Positions 20,217 through 29,406 of a DNA stretch of 64,000 nt are shown piece after piece. The position numbers and the translations under genes are program-made. Location of the stretch: the NCBI GenBank assembly GCA_021785195.1, contig JAJYGC010000009.1:248001-312000 (forward strand), given 5' to 3'. Below the pieces are notes generated by a model, which saw only the letters and a program-made list of their open reading frames with translations, did no database searches and was not told the DNA's origin. The first letter of the stretch is position 1. Each line of letters opens with the position of its first letter. Origin of the DNA: Nitrospirota bacterium. Lineage in GTDB: Bacteria; Nitrospirota; Leptospirillia; Leptospirillales; Leptospirillaceae.

Positions 20217-21073
20217 CGTATGACACCAGACTTGTCCATTTGGGGGTTGGTCTGAGGTGTGGATCGGGGGTGGGACAGGCGCCTGAGCCAGAGGAACATG
20301 AAAAGGAGATATCCCCACACCGTCAATAAAGTCATAAGGGAGGGGCGCGCCCGGTATCCGAAGAAGTCTGCCATCAATGTCCCAAGCAGGGTGTGGTCAT
20401 TTAGAATCTGGCTTGAATCCCAGACCTGGAAGACGATGGGAGAAAGGACGCCCATTGATATCAGTCGACCGACACCGGAAGAAATCATCCCCGCAGCCAT
20501 CAGGATGAGCAGGGTCGAAGTGATTCGGAAGAATAGCGCCAGCGGGATTTTTGAAAATCCGGAAAAAAGGGCAATCACCAGCAGGATCCCTGTTGCAACA
20601 CCGCCCAACCCCTCCAGGAAGGGAGACCAGGCATTCTGTCCGGTTCCTTCCTGGAGGGCAATTCCCCAGAGAAAGAGGATCGTTTCGAGCCCCTCCCGAA
20701 AGACCCCCATGAATGCCAGGAGAAACAGGACGCCTTTATGCCCAGACTCGAGGGCTGTCATCGCCTTCCCCTGGATTCGTCCCTTCATCGAAGCCCCATT
20801 CTGGGTCATCCAAAGAACCATATAGGACAGAAAAAGGGCGGCAAGAAAAAAAATCGAGATGTCCAGAATGTTCTTGGCGGATCCGGAAAGGAAGGACTCC
20901 AGTCGATTGGCCATGAATCCCAGGGCTATGCAAGAGGACGCCGCAGTGCCGGCCCCCCACCAGACCCTTGGAAGGTCGGACTTGCGACCCAGACGCTGCA
21001 ACGTGGTCACCAGAATACCGACCAAAAGGGCCGCTTCCAGTGTTTCACGGGTCAGAATCAGAAAGGTTTCCAT
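20213..21073 (-). CDS. FTR1-family iron permease (EfeU-like)
   Basis: METFLILTRETLEAALLVGIL and FREGLETILFLWG: two R-E-x-L-E motifs diagnostic of FTR1. Confidence 0.92.
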   Translation of the reverse strand: METFLILTRETLEAALLVGILVTTLQRLGRKSDLPRVWWGAGTAASSCIALGFMANRLESFLSGSAKNILDISIFFLAALFLSYMVLWMTQNGASMKGRIQGKAMTALESGHKGVLFLLAFMGVFREGLETILFLWGIALQEGTGQNAWSPFLEGLGGVATGILLVIALFSGFSKIPLALFFRITSTLLILMAAGMISSGVGRLISMGVLSPIVFQVWDSSQILNDHTLLGTLMADFFGYRARPSLMTLLTVWGYLLFMFLWLRRLSHPRSTPQTNPQMDKSGVIR

Positions 21074-21095
21074 AATGAACGATTCCCCTGTCTAG

Positions 21096-21112
21096 ATGAG
21101 AGTGATTCTCAT
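21096..21112. promoter_or_regulatory. Fur-box-like palindrome upstream of the FTR1 gene
   Basis: ATGAGAGTGATTCTCAT, 23 nt upstream of the start codon. Confidence 0.6.
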
Positions 21113-21345
21113 GTTCAATTTTACCCCGGAAGATTGGAGTGTGTCAACGGGGAATGAACCCCTGATCAGGATTCCTTAGGAAAGGATCGGATTGATGAAG
21201 GGCCTGGGACAGTGTTATGAAACGGGATCAACTCCCTATGCAAGACTTCAAGGCAGAAAGGAATCTTCGGTGGTTCGCTGGACTTTCTCCAATTAGGATG
21301 GGGGATTTTGGTTTTGGGGGTGTGTTGACTTTTTTTGGGAATAAT

Positions 21346-21366
21346 ATGAGAATGATTATCATTATT
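21346..21366. promoter_or_regulatory. Fur-box-like sequence upstream of the divergent outer-membrane-protein gene
   Basis: ATGAGAATGATTATCATTATT; strong visual match to the Fur consensus GATAATGATAATCATTATC. Confidence 0.75.
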
Positions 21367-21403
21367 AAATTGTAAGTCAGCGTTGTCGCCTAAAGGGGAA
21401 AGA

Positions 21404-22312
21404 TTGGGTATTCTGCTCCGTATCGAAATGGTCATCATCGTTTGGGTTCTTTTTGTCGTTGTAGGAAAAACCTCCCCAGTGCAGGCGGGCTCCACTCAAT
21501 CTCAAGAACTTCCACTGTCTTCCGGCGAGGCGCAGCCATTGCCCCAGGCTTCGTCCGACGGACAGGATGGCAGCGGAAGCCTGTTTCCCTATCTGGACCT
21601 CGATCGGGGAATTGTCAGGAGTGTCCAGATTGAAGAAGCCTGGGTGGAAAATGCCATTTATCTTAATTCAGCCAATGAAAACGATCTTTCTGGGGGACAT
21701 GGCTGGGAGCTTTCGGCGGAAATTGACTTTGCCTTCAACGCCTGGCTGGGAGGGGAGATCGATTTTCCTGTTTTTTTATTGACCTATCCTCTGGGACAGG
21801 GCCCCGCGGCATTTGGCCCCGTGACGGTTGGTCTCAGGGTGGTTCCGTTCCAGACGGGGACAGAGGTTTCCCGTCAGGCCTTTATCCTCTCTTTTGAGGT
21901 GGAGGGGAATTGGTGGGGTACACCGCAATTTGCCAATTTCCCGGGTGTCGGAAATTCTGTGACCCCTGAAATGCTTGCCGCCTGGAGGTATCACCATATA
22001 TATTTTCAGGGGATCAGTGGATACACTGTCCCCCTTGGGTTCGGCGCCGTTGCCAATACTTTCCTTGATGCCAGTGTGGGGAGAACGTGGCAACATGTTT
22101 GGGCGACTCAGGTCGAGATAGATTCCAATTCGGCAGTCTTGACCTCCACAGGGCAGACGGTTCCTGGCTTTTCAGTGATCCCGGAACTGGCCTACATGCC
22201 GTTTGGGGACATTTTCCTCAATGAGATTGGGGAAGGATTATCCGTCTATGGCCATGCCGGCCCCCAGCCAACCACTTATTTTATGATGGAGTACGAGTTT
22301 CACGGACTCTAG
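21404..22312 (+). CDS. Hypothetical exported (probably outer-membrane) protein
   Basis: Signal-peptide-like VIIVWVLFVVVGKTSPVQA; alternating beta-type sequence ending ...TYFMMEYEFHGL. TTG start after AAAGGGGAAAGA or ATG at 21428; start uncertain. Confidence 0.6.
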   Translation: MGILLRIEMVIIVWVLFVVVGKTSPVQAGSTQSQELPLSSGEAQPLPQASSDGQDGSGSLFPYLDLDRGIVRSVQIEEAWVENAIYLNSANENDLSGGHGWELSAEIDFAFNAWLGGEIDFPVFLLTYPLGQGPAAFGPVTVGLRVVPFQTGTEVSRQAFILSFEVEGNWWGTPQFANFPGVGNSVTPEMLAAWRYHHIYFQGISGYTVPLGFGAVANTFLDASVGRTWQHVWATQVEIDSNSAVLTSTGQTVPGFSVIPELAYMPFGDIFLNEIGEGLSVYGHAGPQPTTYFMMEYEFHGL

Positions 22313-22317
22313 GCCGT

Positions 22318-23829
22318 GTGGTCACCAGGGAAATGAACCAGTCCGATCGGGAGGGAGCGTTGAAACTTTCTTTTCACGGGGCGGCTTCATGTGTGACCGG
22401 TTCCTGCCACTTGCTGGATGTCGACGGGTTCCGGATTCTGGTGGATTGTGGCATGTTCCAGGGGCCGGACGAGATTTTTTCTTCCAATCTCAAACCGTTT
22501 GGTTTTGAGCCGGATTCAATTTCGGCAGTCTTGTTGACGCATGCCCATCTTGACCATTGCGGCCGGTTGCCGTTTTTGGTCCGTCAGGGATTTCGGGGAC
22601 CGGTGGTCTCCACCGCCCCTACCCGATATCTGGCTGAGATCGTTCTCTGGGATTCGGCCCATCTCCAGGAGGAGCGCACTGCAGAGAACTCCGGTCCTAA
22701 AAAGAATGGACGGAAGGGACGTTCTTCGGGATCCGGCGGAAGAAAGAAGCATGGATCCTTTTATTCGGTGGCAGATGTTCTGGACGCGATGAGCCTGTTT
22801 ACGCGGACGGCGGAATATGAGGTTCCGGTGAATCTGGCACCCGGAATCGATGCGACTTTCTACAATGCCGGCCATATCTTGGGATCGGCTTCGATTCAGA
22901 TCACTGTGAGCCGTCCCGGGAAGAGGACCAGGATCCTGTTTTCAGGTGACCTGGGTCCAAAAACCCATCCCTTGCTGGCACCGGCCTCGCCCCCGGACGA
23001 CTCTGATTATGTGGTCATGGAAACCACCTATGGGGATCGGCTCCATCGTTCGTTTGAATCATCGAAGGATGAGTTACTGGGGGTTCTTGTCGACACCTAT
23101 CGTCGCGGAGGCCAGGTTCTGGTTCCGACGTTTGCCTTGGAGCGCGCCCAGGATCTTCTGTTTTTTTTCAGGGAATGGCGCGACGGAGGAAAACTGCCCG
23201 GCAAAGAACCATTTTTTCTGGATTCCCCCATGGCCATTAGCGTGACCCATATCTACGAGCGATTCCCCGAGCTTCTGGATGACCGGTTGAAGAAGTTTTT
23301 TCAACAGGGAAAGGATCCGTTCATGTTCCCGGAACTCCAGTTGACCCGTTCCGTTCTGGAGTCCCGTTCCATTAAAGAATCCTCTGCCCGTTCTGTCGTT
23401 CTTGCCGGGTCGGGAATGGTTTCGGGGGGGCGCATACTCTATCATCTGGGTCGTGAGATAGAAAATCCCCGTTCGAGTCTGGTTTTTGTCGGCTACCAGG
23501 CGGAAGGAACACTTGGGAGGGCAATTCTGGAGGGTGAAAAAACAGTCCGCCTTTTGGGAGCCGAAAAGTCGGTCAAGATTGGACTTCATTCCATCAATGG
23601 ATTTTCGGCACATGCAGACCAGAGGGACTTGCTGGCTTGGTGCAAGCAAATGGGGGCTCCGGAGGGAGTTTTCCTGATTCATGGGGAAAAGCGATCCCTC
23701 GAGGGATTTCGGGACAAACTTTCAGAGATTGGGTGGAATAAAATCCGGATCCCATCGCTTCATGAAGAAGTTGTTCTTTCTGAGCGCCCTACCGGTAAAG
23801 CCCGTCCGGATCCATTGGAGGGGGCATGA
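22318..23829 (+). CDS. MBL-fold hydrolase with beta-CASP/RNA-specificity domain
   Basis: FHGAASCVTGSCHLLDV, LLTHAHLDHCGRLP, NAGHILGSASIQI, GYQAEGTLGRAIL, NGFSAHADQRDLLAW. Confidence 0.92.
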   Translation: MVTREMNQSDREGALKLSFHGAASCVTGSCHLLDVDGFRILVDCGMFQGPDEIFSSNLKPFGFEPDSISAVLLTHAHLDHCGRLPFLVRQGFRGPVVSTAPTRYLAEIVLWDSAHLQEERTAENSGPKKNGRKGRSSGSGGRKKHGSFYSVADVLDAMSLFTRTAEYEVPVNLAPGIDATFYNAGHILGSASIQITVSRPGKRTRILFSGDLGPKTHPLLAPASPPDDSDYVVMETTYGDRLHRSFESSKDELLGVLVDTYRRGGQVLVPTFALERAQDLLFFFREWRDGGKLPGKEPFFLDSPMAISVTHIYERFPELLDDRLKKFFQQGKDPFMFPELQLTRSVLESRSIKESSARSVVLAGSGMVSGGRILYHLGREIENPRSSLVFVGYQAEGTLGRAILEGEKTVRLLGAEKSVKIGLHSINGFSAHADQRDLLAWCKQMGAPEGVFLIHGEKRSLEGFRDKLSEIGWNKIRIPSLHEEVVLSERPTGKARPDPLEGA

Positions 23830-26585
23830 AAGGTTCTTCAGTCTCCTGCCTTCCGGAAGGAACTCCTGAAACTCTTCTGCATGCGGTTCTGGCCTGGGCC
23901 CGTGACTCCCCCTCCCATCTGTTGGCCGTTGAATGGCCAGGTGGCCAGGATTCCCATTCATCTGCGGATTCGAGGCCTCCCCGGACATGGAGTTATCGGG
24001 ACACAGTCCTGTCCGCGCTGGCAATGGGAGAGCAAGTTCGAGCACTTTCCCTTCCCCCCGGAACCCCGGTTGGACTGATTGGGTCTCCCGGGTATTCCTT
24101 TCTGGTCTGTTTTTTGTCACTGGAAGCGGCCGGACTCCTTCCGATCCTGATCGACCACATGATGCCACCCGGGGAAGCCCGCCTGATCCTTTCAAAATTT
24201 GGGGGTCAAGCGCTCTTTCTGGAAGAGGGGCTGTGGGATCCCGCAGCGGAAGAGGAAACAAGGCGGAACGTTCCGGTGGTCATGCGGTCCCGTTGGCTTT
24301 CTCCCGTTTACCGTTCATCTGACTTCGACTGGAAAAACCTGGCGCAAAAAACGGCGGAAACACTTTCCCCTGATTCTCAGCGTGTGGCCTGTCTCCTGAT
24401 GACCTCAGGAACGACCGGTTTTCCAAGGGGGGTACCGCTGACCCATGCGAACCTGTTCGCCAACATCAAGATGATCTGGAAAACGGGGCTCTACACCCGA
24501 ACGTCACGGGTCTTCGGCGTTCTCCCTCTTCACCATGCCTATCCCCTGATGTCCATCGTCTATCTTCCAATCGGTCATGGGGCGACGATCGGATTCGCCC
24601 CTGACCTGCTTCCGGCCACGCTTCTGCATTGCCTCCAGTCATTCAAGGCAACCCTTTTCCCGGGCGTCCCATCACTTTGGGAGGGATTTCATCGACGGAT
24701 CTGGGAAGGAATTGCCCGAAAAGGAAAGAAAGCCGAATGGGTGACCCGGAACTTGTTGATGCCCTTTGTCCTCTATTGTCGACAGAAGACGCCCTGGAAT
24801 CCCGGGCGGTTTTTCTTCTCATCCCTCCATCGTCGATTCGGTCCTGAGCTTGAGGTAATGTCTTCGGGAGGAGCAGCTCTTGCCCCCGGTGTATGCCGGG
24901 ATTTTTGGAGTTGGGGAATGACTCTTCTGGAGGGATACGGACTGACTGAGACCTCCCCCGTTCTGACTTTTAATGTTTTATCGCAGTGGAAAATCGGTTC
25001 TGTCGGAAAACCCTTGTCCGGGGTGATGCTGAAGATCCGGAAATCTTCGGAAGACTCCCGGGAAGGGGGGGAGGTCATTGTTTCCGGACCCAATGTGGCG
25101 GCGGAATACTGGACGAGCCTATCGGAAAGGATGCCCCTGAAGGGGCAGGACGGATGGTTTGAGACCGGAGACCTCGGGGTCCTGGAGGAGGGGTTTCTGA
25201 TCCTGAAAGGTCGCGAGAAGGAACTCCTTGTGCTTCCGAACGGCAAAAAGCTCCAACCGGATTCGGTGGAATCCCTTCTGATCGGGGATCCATTCATTTG
25301 TGAGTCGGCCCTTACGCTCAGGAATGGGGTCCCATGGATCCTCATCCGACCGGATCAGGAGGCTTTTCAGAGTCGCCAGATTGTCCAAATGAAGCCCATT
25401 TTGTCCTCCAAGGTCGAAATGCTGAATGCGAGCATCCCCGTCCATAGCCGGATCGGCGGATTTTCCCTGACGCTGGAACCATTGCCCCGTACGCGTTTGG
25501 GAAAACTGAAACGATTTGAGATTCCGGGACTGGTGGAGCGAATCGAACGCCGTCCTTCTTCCGAACCACTTCCCGTTGAAGTTTTGTCCGATCCCCGAAA
25601 AATGCAGGTGCTCAGTCTTCTCGAAGACGCCATTGGCCATTCCAGTCCGGTTTCTCTGGAAGACCATCTTGAGGTCGATTTGGGCCTGGATTCTCTGGGT
25701 CGCATTGAATTGGCCGGACGTCTTGAGGAGTTGTTTGGGGAGGTGTTTCCGGATGAGGCCTTTGAATCGGTGCGGACCGTCTCGGACCTTCTCCGGATGG
25801 TTTCCGGGATGGAGGCCGGATCTTCCGGGGAGGCCAATAACGAGGCGATGCTGGCCTCTCCCCTGAGACCGGAAGAACAGGCTTTCATTCCGGTTCGACC
25901 TCGGACTCCCTCCGGGGAAACCCCCCTCTGGTACCGGACCCTTTATCATTTTTTCAGAGGCTTGGTGGGAGTCATTTTCCACGTGCGATGGCCGCATTTT
26001 TCCAGGACGGCAGAAGGATGGGTGGTTGGACGGGAGTCAGGGGAGTCGTTCATCTGGCCGGAAGGCCCATGTCTGGTGGTGGCCAATCATGAAAGCTATC
26101 TTGATGGAATCCTTCTGACGTTGGCCCTCCCGCCATCCCTTCTTCCGAGGGTCTTTTTCTGGGGATATTCACCATTATTTGAAAAGGGGGTGTTGTCCCG
26201 GTTGAGAAATGCGATGGGGGTTGTTTCCATCGATCCCGAAGAGGCATTGACAGGGTTGCGGGTTGGGTACCATCTCTTGAAGGAAGGGGCGATTCTTGTG
26301 GTTTTTCCGGAAGGAGAGCGCTGTGCGACCGGAACCATGCAACCATTTCGTCCAGGGACGGGTTACCTTTTGTCCGTCCGTCCTGTCCCGGTCGTCCCCT
26401 TTGCACTTTTTGGGGCCTTTAAGGCCTATCCTAGGCATCAGGCTCTTCCCAGGCCCCTCCCTATCCGATTTCAGGTCGGAAAACCCATTCCTGCTGCCCA
26501 ATTTGAAGGGGGAACACCATCCGAGAATACCCGGATACTGGAAAGTGCGGTAAGGGGACTGATTTCAACGCAGCTTTCGGATTAG
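23826..26585 (+). CDS. Trifunctional fusion: AMP-dependent acyl-CoA/ACP synthetase, acyl carrier protein domain, PlsC-like acyltransferase
   Basis: LLMTSGTTGFPRGVPLTHANL (AMP-binding), EVDLGLDSLGRIELAGRLEELFGE (ACP phosphopantetheine Ser), VANHESYLDGILLTLALP and VVFPEGERC (acyltransferase blocks). Confidence 0.9.
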   Translation: MKGSSVSCLPEGTPETLLHAVLAWARDSPSHLLAVEWPGGQDSHSSADSRPPRTWSYRDTVLSALAMGEQVRALSLPPGTPVGLIGSPGYSFLVCFLSLEAAGLLPILIDHMMPPGEARLILSKFGGQALFLEEGLWDPAAEEETRRNVPVVMRSRWLSPVYRSSDFDWKNLAQKTAETLSPDSQRVACLLMTSGTTGFPRGVPLTHANLFANIKMIWKTGLYTRTSRVFGVLPLHHAYPLMSIVYLPIGHGATIGFAPDLLPATLLHCLQSFKATLFPGVPSLWEGFHRRIWEGIARKGKKAEWVTRNLLMPFVLYCRQKTPWNPGRFFFSSLHRRFGPELEVMSSGGAALAPGVCRDFWSWGMTLLEGYGLTETSPVLTFNVLSQWKIGSVGKPLSGVMLKIRKSSEDSREGGEVIVSGPNVAAEYWTSLSERMPLKGQDGWFETGDLGVLEEGFLILKGREKELLVLPNGKKLQPDSVESLLIGDPFICESALTLRNGVPWILIRPDQEAFQSRQIVQMKPILSSKVEMLNASIPVHSRIGGFSLTLEPLPRTRLGKLKRFEIPGLVERIERRPSSEPLPVEVLSDPRKMQVLSLLEDAIGHSSPVSLEDHLEVDLGLDSLGRIELAGRLEELFGEVFPDEAFESVRTVSDLLRMVSGMEAGSSGEANNEAMLASPLRPEEQAFIPVRPRTPSGETPLWYRTLYHFFRGLVGVIFHVRWPHFSRTAEGWVVGRESGESFIWPEGPCLVVANHESYLDGILLTLALPPSLLPRVFFWGYSPLFEKGVLSRLRNAMGVVSIDPEEALTGLRVGYHLLKEGAILVVFPEGERCATGTMQPFRPGTGYLLSVRPVPVVPFALFGAFKAYPRHQALPRPLPIRFQVGKPIPAAQFEGGTPSENTRILESAVRGLISTQLSD

Positions 26586-26647
26586 CCTTTCAGCCGTCTC
26601 CTTGGGGGATGTGAAGAGGCGAATGATCTACCAATGTCAGGCCTATG

Positions 26648-27352
26648 TCAGGATCCGAGAACGGGTTGTCTGACGTGAACCTGCCCCGTTTCAAGCAGTC
26701 CGATCAATTCTGAGTCCTGTGAGAGCCGATCAGTCACCCGCGGGATCAAGGCAATGACCTCTTCAGGGGAAAGGGAAAAGGAGACACGGTCCTGGTTCTG
26801 CCGCCGCAGAAGGTCCGTCACTCCGGCTCCCACTTCCTCGACTATTTTCGGATACTGATCCGGTCTGACGGGATGGCATTCCAGTAGATCCTGAATGCTT
26901 CCTCCAAGAATCATCGCGACTGTTTCCACCCATTCATCTTTATGCTCCGGGTGGGGGCAGGTATCGATACAGGCCCTCTCTCCCAAAAAATGAGCTTCTT
27001 TCAGTAACTCCCCTTCGTTGAGATGCGTCCGTTTGATAACTTTACGGGAGGATCGCGCTTTAAGGTATTCAAGAAGGGCGGTGAAAAAAAGAACGATCCC
27101 GATTGCGCCGAATGCCTGGATGACTGCTGTCAGGATTGCGAGTCCCTGGACTGATCCACCGGATTTCGGCTTGAGGTAGAAGATCAGGAAAATGCCAAAA
27201 ATGCAGAGGGGGATGCCAATGATTGCCAAGCGAACTTTAGGGAGAGACAATGGAGAAGGACTTTCCTGTCTCAAGGAGTGTCCTCCTTGTCGGTTCTGAG
27301 GCCGAGGGATGAATTGAGGGGTCCTGAATTTGAGCTTTGCCCGATGCATCAA
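26648..27352 (-). CDS. Hypothetical membrane protein
   Basis: Two hydrophobic segments; no family recognised; start uncertain. Confidence 0.55.
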   Translation of the reverse strand: MMHRAKLKFRTPQFIPRPQNRQGGHSLRQESPSPLSLPKVRLAIIGIPLCIFGIFLIFYLKPKSGGSVQGLAILTAVIQAFGAIGIVLFFTALLEYLKARSSRKVIKRTHLNEGELLKEAHFLGERACIDTCPHPEHKDEWVETVAMILGGSIQDLLECHPVRPDQYPKIVEEVGAGVTDLLRRQNQDRVSFSLSPEEVIALIPRVTDRLSQDSELIGLLETGQVHVRQPVLGS

Positions 27353-27466
27353 ATCATGCTCTAATAAGCCGGGTTTATCAAATTATTTTTGAAGGAGGTT
27401 TGAAACTTCCATGCTGTAAAATTATAATCTTTTGCATTAAAGGGTAGAGATAGAGAGGGGGGGAGA

Positions 27467-27916
27467 ATGCAGCTCACACTCTACAGCGATTACTCCATTC
27501 GAGTGCTTTTGTATCTTGCTACCAAAAATGATTCTCCAGCCACCATTTCGGAGGTTGCGGAGTCGTTTCAGGTATCAAGAAACCATCTGGTCAAAGTTGT
27601 CCACAATCTTTCTATCAACGGGTATATCCGAACGACCCGGGGCAAGAAAGGGGGAATGACCCTTGGCCGTTCTCCGGAGTTGATCTGTATCGGGGAGCTA
27701 TTACGGAAAACGGAACCGGACTTCCGGATTGTGGATTGTCTGGGGTCAGAGCCTTCCCGATGTCCGATCGATGCGGTTTGTGGGCTCAAATTTATCCTGA
27801 AGGGGGCAAGGGATGCCTTCCTCAAGCAGTTGGATCAATACACCCTTCTGGATATCACGGGGAACAAGGAAGTATTGAGACCAATCCTGATCCGGAGCCT
27901 TCCACTGTCCGGATAA
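27467..27916 (+). CDS. Rrf2-family regulator, NsrR-like
   Basis: MQLTLYSDYSIRVLLYLA...VSRNHLVKVVHNLSINGYIRTTRGKKGGMTLGR, cluster CLGSEPSRCPIDAVCGL (three Cys) as in NsrR-type Rrf2 proteins. Confidence 0.85.
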   Translation: MQLTLYSDYSIRVLLYLATKNDSPATISEVAESFQVSRNHLVKVVHNLSINGYIRTTRGKKGGMTLGRSPELICIGELLRKTEPDFRIVDCLGSEPSRCPIDAVCGLKFILKGARDAFLKQLDQYTLLDITGNKEVLRPILIRSLPLSG

Positions 27917-28025
27917 GCCAATGGCTGTGCAGGATTGGTGCAGATCCTGATCAACGGTGTGATATATTTCGGTATCAAGTTCTTTGGTAAGGCTCTCACG
28001 CATCTATAGTGCGATGGAGGTGTTT

Positions 28026-28229
28026 ATGAAAGTTGAAGAAATTCGCCTGATCGCGAAACAAAAAGGAGTTCTTCCCGGTCATCTGAAAAAAGTGGACCTG
28101 ATCCATCGTGTTCAAGTCCAAGAGGGGAACTTTGACTGCTTTGGTTCTGCGGTGGATGGGGTCTGTTCCCAGTGGGACTGTCTCTGGAGAGCCGATTGTC
28201 TCGGAATGGCGACCAAGAAAAAAGCGTGA
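28026..28229 (+). CDS. Small SAP-like domain protein with a four-Cys C-terminal motif
   Basis: MKVEEIRLIAKQKGVLPGHLKKVDLIHRVQVQEGNFDCFGSAVDGVCSQWDCLWRADCLG. Confidence 0.7.
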   Translation: MKVEEIRLIAKQKGVLPGHLKKVDLIHRVQVQEGNFDCFGSAVDGVCSQWDCLWRADCLGMATKKKA

Positions 28230-28319
28230 GAAGAAATATCCTTGAAGTCTATTTGTGAGCCGGTTCCCGTGAGGCTCCGTCCTCTCCCCGGATCATTCGG
28301 TTGTTTAGGGAGTGCTAAG

Positions 28320-28808
28320 ATGCAACGTATCGTTTGGCGGGTTTCCTTGTGGTTGTTTTTTGGCCTTTCCTTGTTTTCCTCTACGGAACGGGCCGGGGCG
28401 TCTTCCGATCTTCCCGTGCTTTCGGTCCTGAACGTACATAATCGGGACCGTGTGAAGGGTCCTGACCTGGTCCTCAAACTCCATGTGAGTCCGCCCCCTT
28501 CAAAGGGACATCCTGATCACTTCCACATCTTTGTCAATGGCCGTATGGTGACGATGTTCACGATGACGCATGCATCGGGAACGGTTCACCTGCACCAGCT
28601 TCCCACAGGGAAGGATAGTGTGGCGATCCTGGCGGCGGATCCTAAAACACATCGTCTCATGGAGGGACATGGCGGTCAGGGGATGCAGGGAATGGGCGCC
28701 ATGGGTGGAATGGATATGGGAAACAGTGGCGGCATGGACATGCCCGGTATGTCCATGCCGCCCGGGAAGGATGGGCACGGAACAAAATTTGTCGTGTTTG
28801 TCCAATAG
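28320..28808 (+). CDS. Hypothetical secreted protein with Gly/Met-rich tail
   Basis: Signal peptide; HPDHFHIFVNG core; GGQGMQGMGAMGGMDMGNSGGMDMPGMSMPPGKDGHG tail. Confidence 0.65.
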   Translation: MQRIVWRVSLWLFFGLSLFSSTERAGASSDLPVLSVLNVHNRDRVKGPDLVLKLHVSPPPSKGHPDHFHIFVNGRMVTMFTMTHASGTVHLHQLPTGKDSVAILAADPKTHRLMEGHGGQGMQGMGAMGGMDMGNSGGMDMPGMSMPPGKDGHGTKFVVFVQ

Positions 28809-28822
28809 CAGATAGAAAAAGG

Positions 28823-28865
28823 CATCCCCATGGGGGTTCCGTTGGGAGGGAGTCCCATGGGGATG
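28823..28865. terminator. Probable terminator/inverted repeat between convergent genes
   Basis: Perfect 12-bp arms CATCCCCATGGG (28823-28834) / CCCATGGGGATG (28854-28865). Confidence 0.7.
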
Positions 28866-28893
28866 AGTTGGATCTTTCGGAGGACGGTGGTAA

Positions 28894-29313
28894 TCAGGCT
28901 CCCTTGGCTTTTTGTCCGGCCTCGATCATAACGTCGGCAGCTACTTTGTAGGCTTCCGTCCAGGATTCGGCAAGCTCCGGAGTCCAGGCCGGTCCCGCAA
29001 AGTGTTCCAGTGTTTTAAGAAGCGATGTCCCGACGATCGGGTAGTGTTCCGGGAGGGTCTTGTACTTGTTGTGACCCGCTCCCAGTTTCTGGAGATAGGG
29101 GATGAGTACTTCCGTTCGATCAATATTGGTGGCGATGTAAATAATGGAGTCCAGAAGTCGCTTGGCTTGGGGTCCCATGTCGCTTGGGAACATCGGTCGG
29201 ACTTCGGGATAATGTTGGAACATGTAGTTGTAGAAATACTCCGTGATCTGTGTCCCCTTGGGTGCGAGAAGGGTTGCGCTTTGCTTGATGAGAGTGGGGT
29301 TGATCGCCATCAA
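28894..29313 (-). CDS. Single-domain globin (bacterial haemoglobin/flavohaemoglobin-like)
   Basis: LIKQSATLLAPKGTQITEYFYNYMFQHYPEVRPMFP...KTLEHFAGPAWTPELAESWTEAYKVAADVMIEAG. Confidence 0.88.
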   Translation of the reverse strand: MMAINPTLIKQSATLLAPKGTQITEYFYNYMFQHYPEVRPMFPSDMGPQAKRLLDSIIYIATNIDRTEVLIPYLQKLGAGHNKYKTLPEHYPIVGTSLLKTLEHFAGPAWTPELAESWTEAYKVAADVMIEAGQKAKGA

Positions 29314-29406
29314 ATGCTCCTTTGTTGGAAGAATAGGTTTTTAGTTTGGCGTAGATTCCCTTTCCCGGAATGGTTGTACCCTTGGAAAGGGTTGTTTGAG
29401 GGGTCT

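Noticed and set aside
25119-25997. 292-aa minus-strand ORF
   Set aside because: Entirely antisense to the AMP-ligase/ACP/PlsC fusion; low-complexity Arg/Gly/His-rich shadow ORF.
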